Source: Comamonadaceae bacterium (GTDB lineage Bacteria > Pseudomonadota > Gammaproteobacteria > Burkholderiales > Burkholderiaceae_C). Taken from it: a DNA stretch of 64,000 nucleotides. Positions within the stretch are counted from its first letter, which is position 1; each line of letters opens with the position of its first letter. Shown one piece after another: positions 62,646-64,000 of this stretch. The DNA lies in contig JAIXOM010000033.1 in the NCBI GenBank assembly GCA_027486755.1, positions 1-64,000 on the forward strand. Reading direction: 5' to 3'. The translations under genes were made by a program, and so were the position numbers. The notes under the pieces are model-generated. The model was not told the DNA's origin. It saw nothing but the letters and a program-made list of their open reading frames with translations, and did not search any database.

Positions 62646-63515
62646 ATGGTTTTTCTTCAACAAGTGATCAACGGGCTGGCCAATGGCATGGGCTATGTGC
62701 TCATTGCCATGGGCCTGACCCTGGTCTTCGGCGTGCTGCGCATCGTCAACTTTGCCCATGGCGAGTTCTACATGCTAGGCGCCTACGCCACCTATTACTG
62801 CCTCAAGGTCCTGGGCCTGGGCTACGTCCCCTCGCTGCTGCTGGCCACCGTGCTGGTGGCGGCAGCGGGCATCGCGGCCAACCGGTTCTTCTTTGAACCG
62901 CTGAAAAAAGAACATGAGTTCACCATCTTGCTGTCCAGCCTGGGACTGGCGCTGCTGATGACCAATCTGGCCGAAGCCGTCTTCGGCGCCGATCCGAAAT
63001 ACATGGACACCCCCTATTCCGACGAGATGATTCACCTGGGCGAGATCACCGTCACGCAGCAGCGGGTGGGTGTGATCATCGTGGCCAGCGTGCTGATTGC
63101 CGCGGTCTACTGGTTCATCCGCTACACCCGCATGGGCAAGATGATGCAGGCCACCGCGCAAGAGCCCGCCGGCGCGGCGCTGACCGGCATCAACACCCGC
63201 TTTGTGCATGCCTACACCTTTGCCCTGGCCTGCGCCCTGGCGGCTCTGGCCGGCGCCCTGGTCGGGCCGACCGCCATGCTCTTTCCCACCGTCGGCGATT
63301 GGGCAGTGCTCAAAGGCTTCATTGTGGTGGTCATGGGCGGCCTGGGCAGCGTCACCGGCGCACTGTTTGGCGGCCTGATCCTGGGCGTGGCCGAATCGCT
63401 GGGCGGTGGCTATATCTCCATGGGCTTCAAGGACGCCATTGGCTACGCGATCATCATCGTGGTCCTGCTCTGGCGGCCCAACGGCCTGTTCAACCCGCCC
63501 CCCATGCGCAAATGA
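62646..63515 (+). CDS. livH: LIV-type ABC transporter permease LivH
   Basis: The 289-residue protein has about eight transmembrane segments, the LivH opening VINGLANGMGYVLIAMGLTLVFGVLRIVNFAHGEFYMLGAY in sections, and GLGSVTGALFGGLILGVAESLGG. The conserved EAA-like cytoplasmic loop is in RYTRMGKMMQATAQEPAGAALTGIN. It forms half of the translocation channel with the next gene, with which it overlaps by four bases. Confidence 0.94.
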   Translation: MVFLQQVINGLANGMGYVLIAMGLTLVFGVLRIVNFAHGEFYMLGAYATYYCLKVLGLGYVPSLLLATVLVAAAGIAANRFFFEPLKKEHEFTILLSSLGLALLMTNLAEAVFGADPKYMDTPYSDEMIHLGEITVTQQRVGVIIVASVLIAAVYWFIRYTRMGKMMQATAQEPAGAALTGINTRFVHAYTFALACALAALAGALVGPTAMLFPTVGDWAVLKGFIVVVMGGLGSVTGALFGGLILGVAESLGGGYISMGFKDAIGYAIIIVVLLWRPNGLFNPPPMRK

Positions 63516-64000
63516 CAAGCCAACCCTCTCGCAACTGGGCCTGGGGCCTGGCCCTGCTGGGCGCGCTGCTGGCGCCACTGGTGGTCGGCAATGATTTCAT
63601 CTTGCACATGATGACCCTGTGGGCCATCTACAGCCTGCTGGCGCTGAGCCTGAACATCATCATCGGCTACCTGGGCGAGCTCAGCTTCGGCCACGCCGCC
63701 TTCTTTGGCATCGGTGCCTACACCTCGGCCCTGCTGGTGATGAACCTGGGTCTGCCGGTCTGGTGGGGGCCGGTATTGGCCGGCGTGGTGGCTGGACTGT
63801 TCGGGCTGGTGATTGGCTTTGTGGCGCTGCGCATCGTCGGCCCGCAGTTTGCCATCCTCACCCTGGGCTTTGGCGCCATCTTGCAGACCATCACCAACTA
63901 CTGGGTCGACGTCACCCGCGGCCCCATGGGCATCTCGCAGATTCCGGCCTTTCGCATCGACAGCCTGGGCCTGGATTTCGCCCTGGCCCAGAACATGTAT
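63512..64000 (+). CDS. livM: LIV-type ABC transporter permease LivM, truncated by window edge
   Basis: The first 163 codons are visible. After a short cytoplasmic start come membrane helices with LWAIYSLLALSLNIIIGYLGELSFGHAAFFGIGAYTSALL in sections and FVALRIVGPQFAILTLGFGAILQTI. This is the LivM N-terminal pattern. The ATPase genes livG and livF are expected beyond the right edge. Confidence 0.93.
   Translation, partial: MTSQPSRNWAWGLALLGALLAPLVVGNDFILHMMTLWAIYSLLALSLNIIIGYLGELSFGHAAFFGIGAYTSALLVMNLGLPVWWGPVLAGVVAGLFGLVIGFVALRIVGPQFAILTLGFGAILQTITNYWVDVTRGPMGISQIPAFRIDSLGLDFALAQNMY

Overview
The window looks like chromosome from a high-GC betaproteobacterium of the order Burkholderiales, most like the Comamonadaceae and relatives. 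The clues are a Bug/TctC-type solute-binding protein, the ubiB-ubiJ-Tim44-ubiE-DUF971 neighbourhood, the hemA-prfA-prmC-grxD run, the gpmA-ctpA-moeB run and the ~1,300-residue DUF3683 oxidoreductase. Most of it is densely packed housekeeping DNA. I found no tRNA, rRNA operon, CRISPR array, integrase or transposase. One structural RNA gene is present: RNase P RNA at 7580-7912 (minus).

Region by region. (a) 1-6302, minus: a tight operon of TolC-like outer-membrane factor, HlyD-like adaptor, APS kinase, sulfotransferase and a giant exported adhesin that runs off the left edge. It pairs an export apparatus with its own PAPS-dependent sulfation module and is the most unusual system here. (b) 6656-8583: a VapBC-type toxin-antitoxin pair, rnpB, and a 670-base gene-free island of inverted, direct and REP-like repeats. 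(c) 8584-13136: FAD oxidoreductase, two-subunit Rieske dioxygenase and a Bug binding protein. (d) 13301-25289: htpX with a sigma-32-type promoter, DUF3025, pyrC, a LysR regulator, an Atm1-like ABC exporter, a thioesterase, gpsA, secB, grxC, rhodanese, then gpmA, ctpA and moeB. (e) 25302-27048: two response regulators with no sensor kinase beside them. (f) 27350-35482: two small membrane proteins, then a minus-strand run of nudB, clsB, beta-CASP exonuclease, ATP-dependent DNA ligase, folE, a BLUF photoreceptor, DUF429 and a thermonuclease.

(g) 35525-43020, minus: aspS, DUF502, FmdB-type zinc ribbon, ubiB, ubiJ, a Tim44-domain protein, ubiE, DUF971; three of these serve ubiquinone synthesis. 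(h) 43069-47402: the DUF3683 FAD/Fe-S oxidoreductase and a small membrane protein. (i) 47606-51323, plus: hemA, prfA, prmC, grxD. hemA sits behind a perfect TGT-N12-ACA palindrome and a promoter that would give an almost leaderless transcript. (j) 51397-56800, minus: pilB, pilC, pilD, coaE, zapD, yacG and a small secreted protein. (k) 56880-64000: an aconitase-type dehydratase (two subunits) with an unusual isocitrate-lyase-family enzyme, diverging from a TauD-type dioxygenase, an MBL-fold hydrolase and a LIV-type ABC transporter that continues past the right edge. This looks like a catabolic locus for an unidentified organic acid.

Functional assignments come from reading the translated sequences against remembered family features. 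No database search was run.
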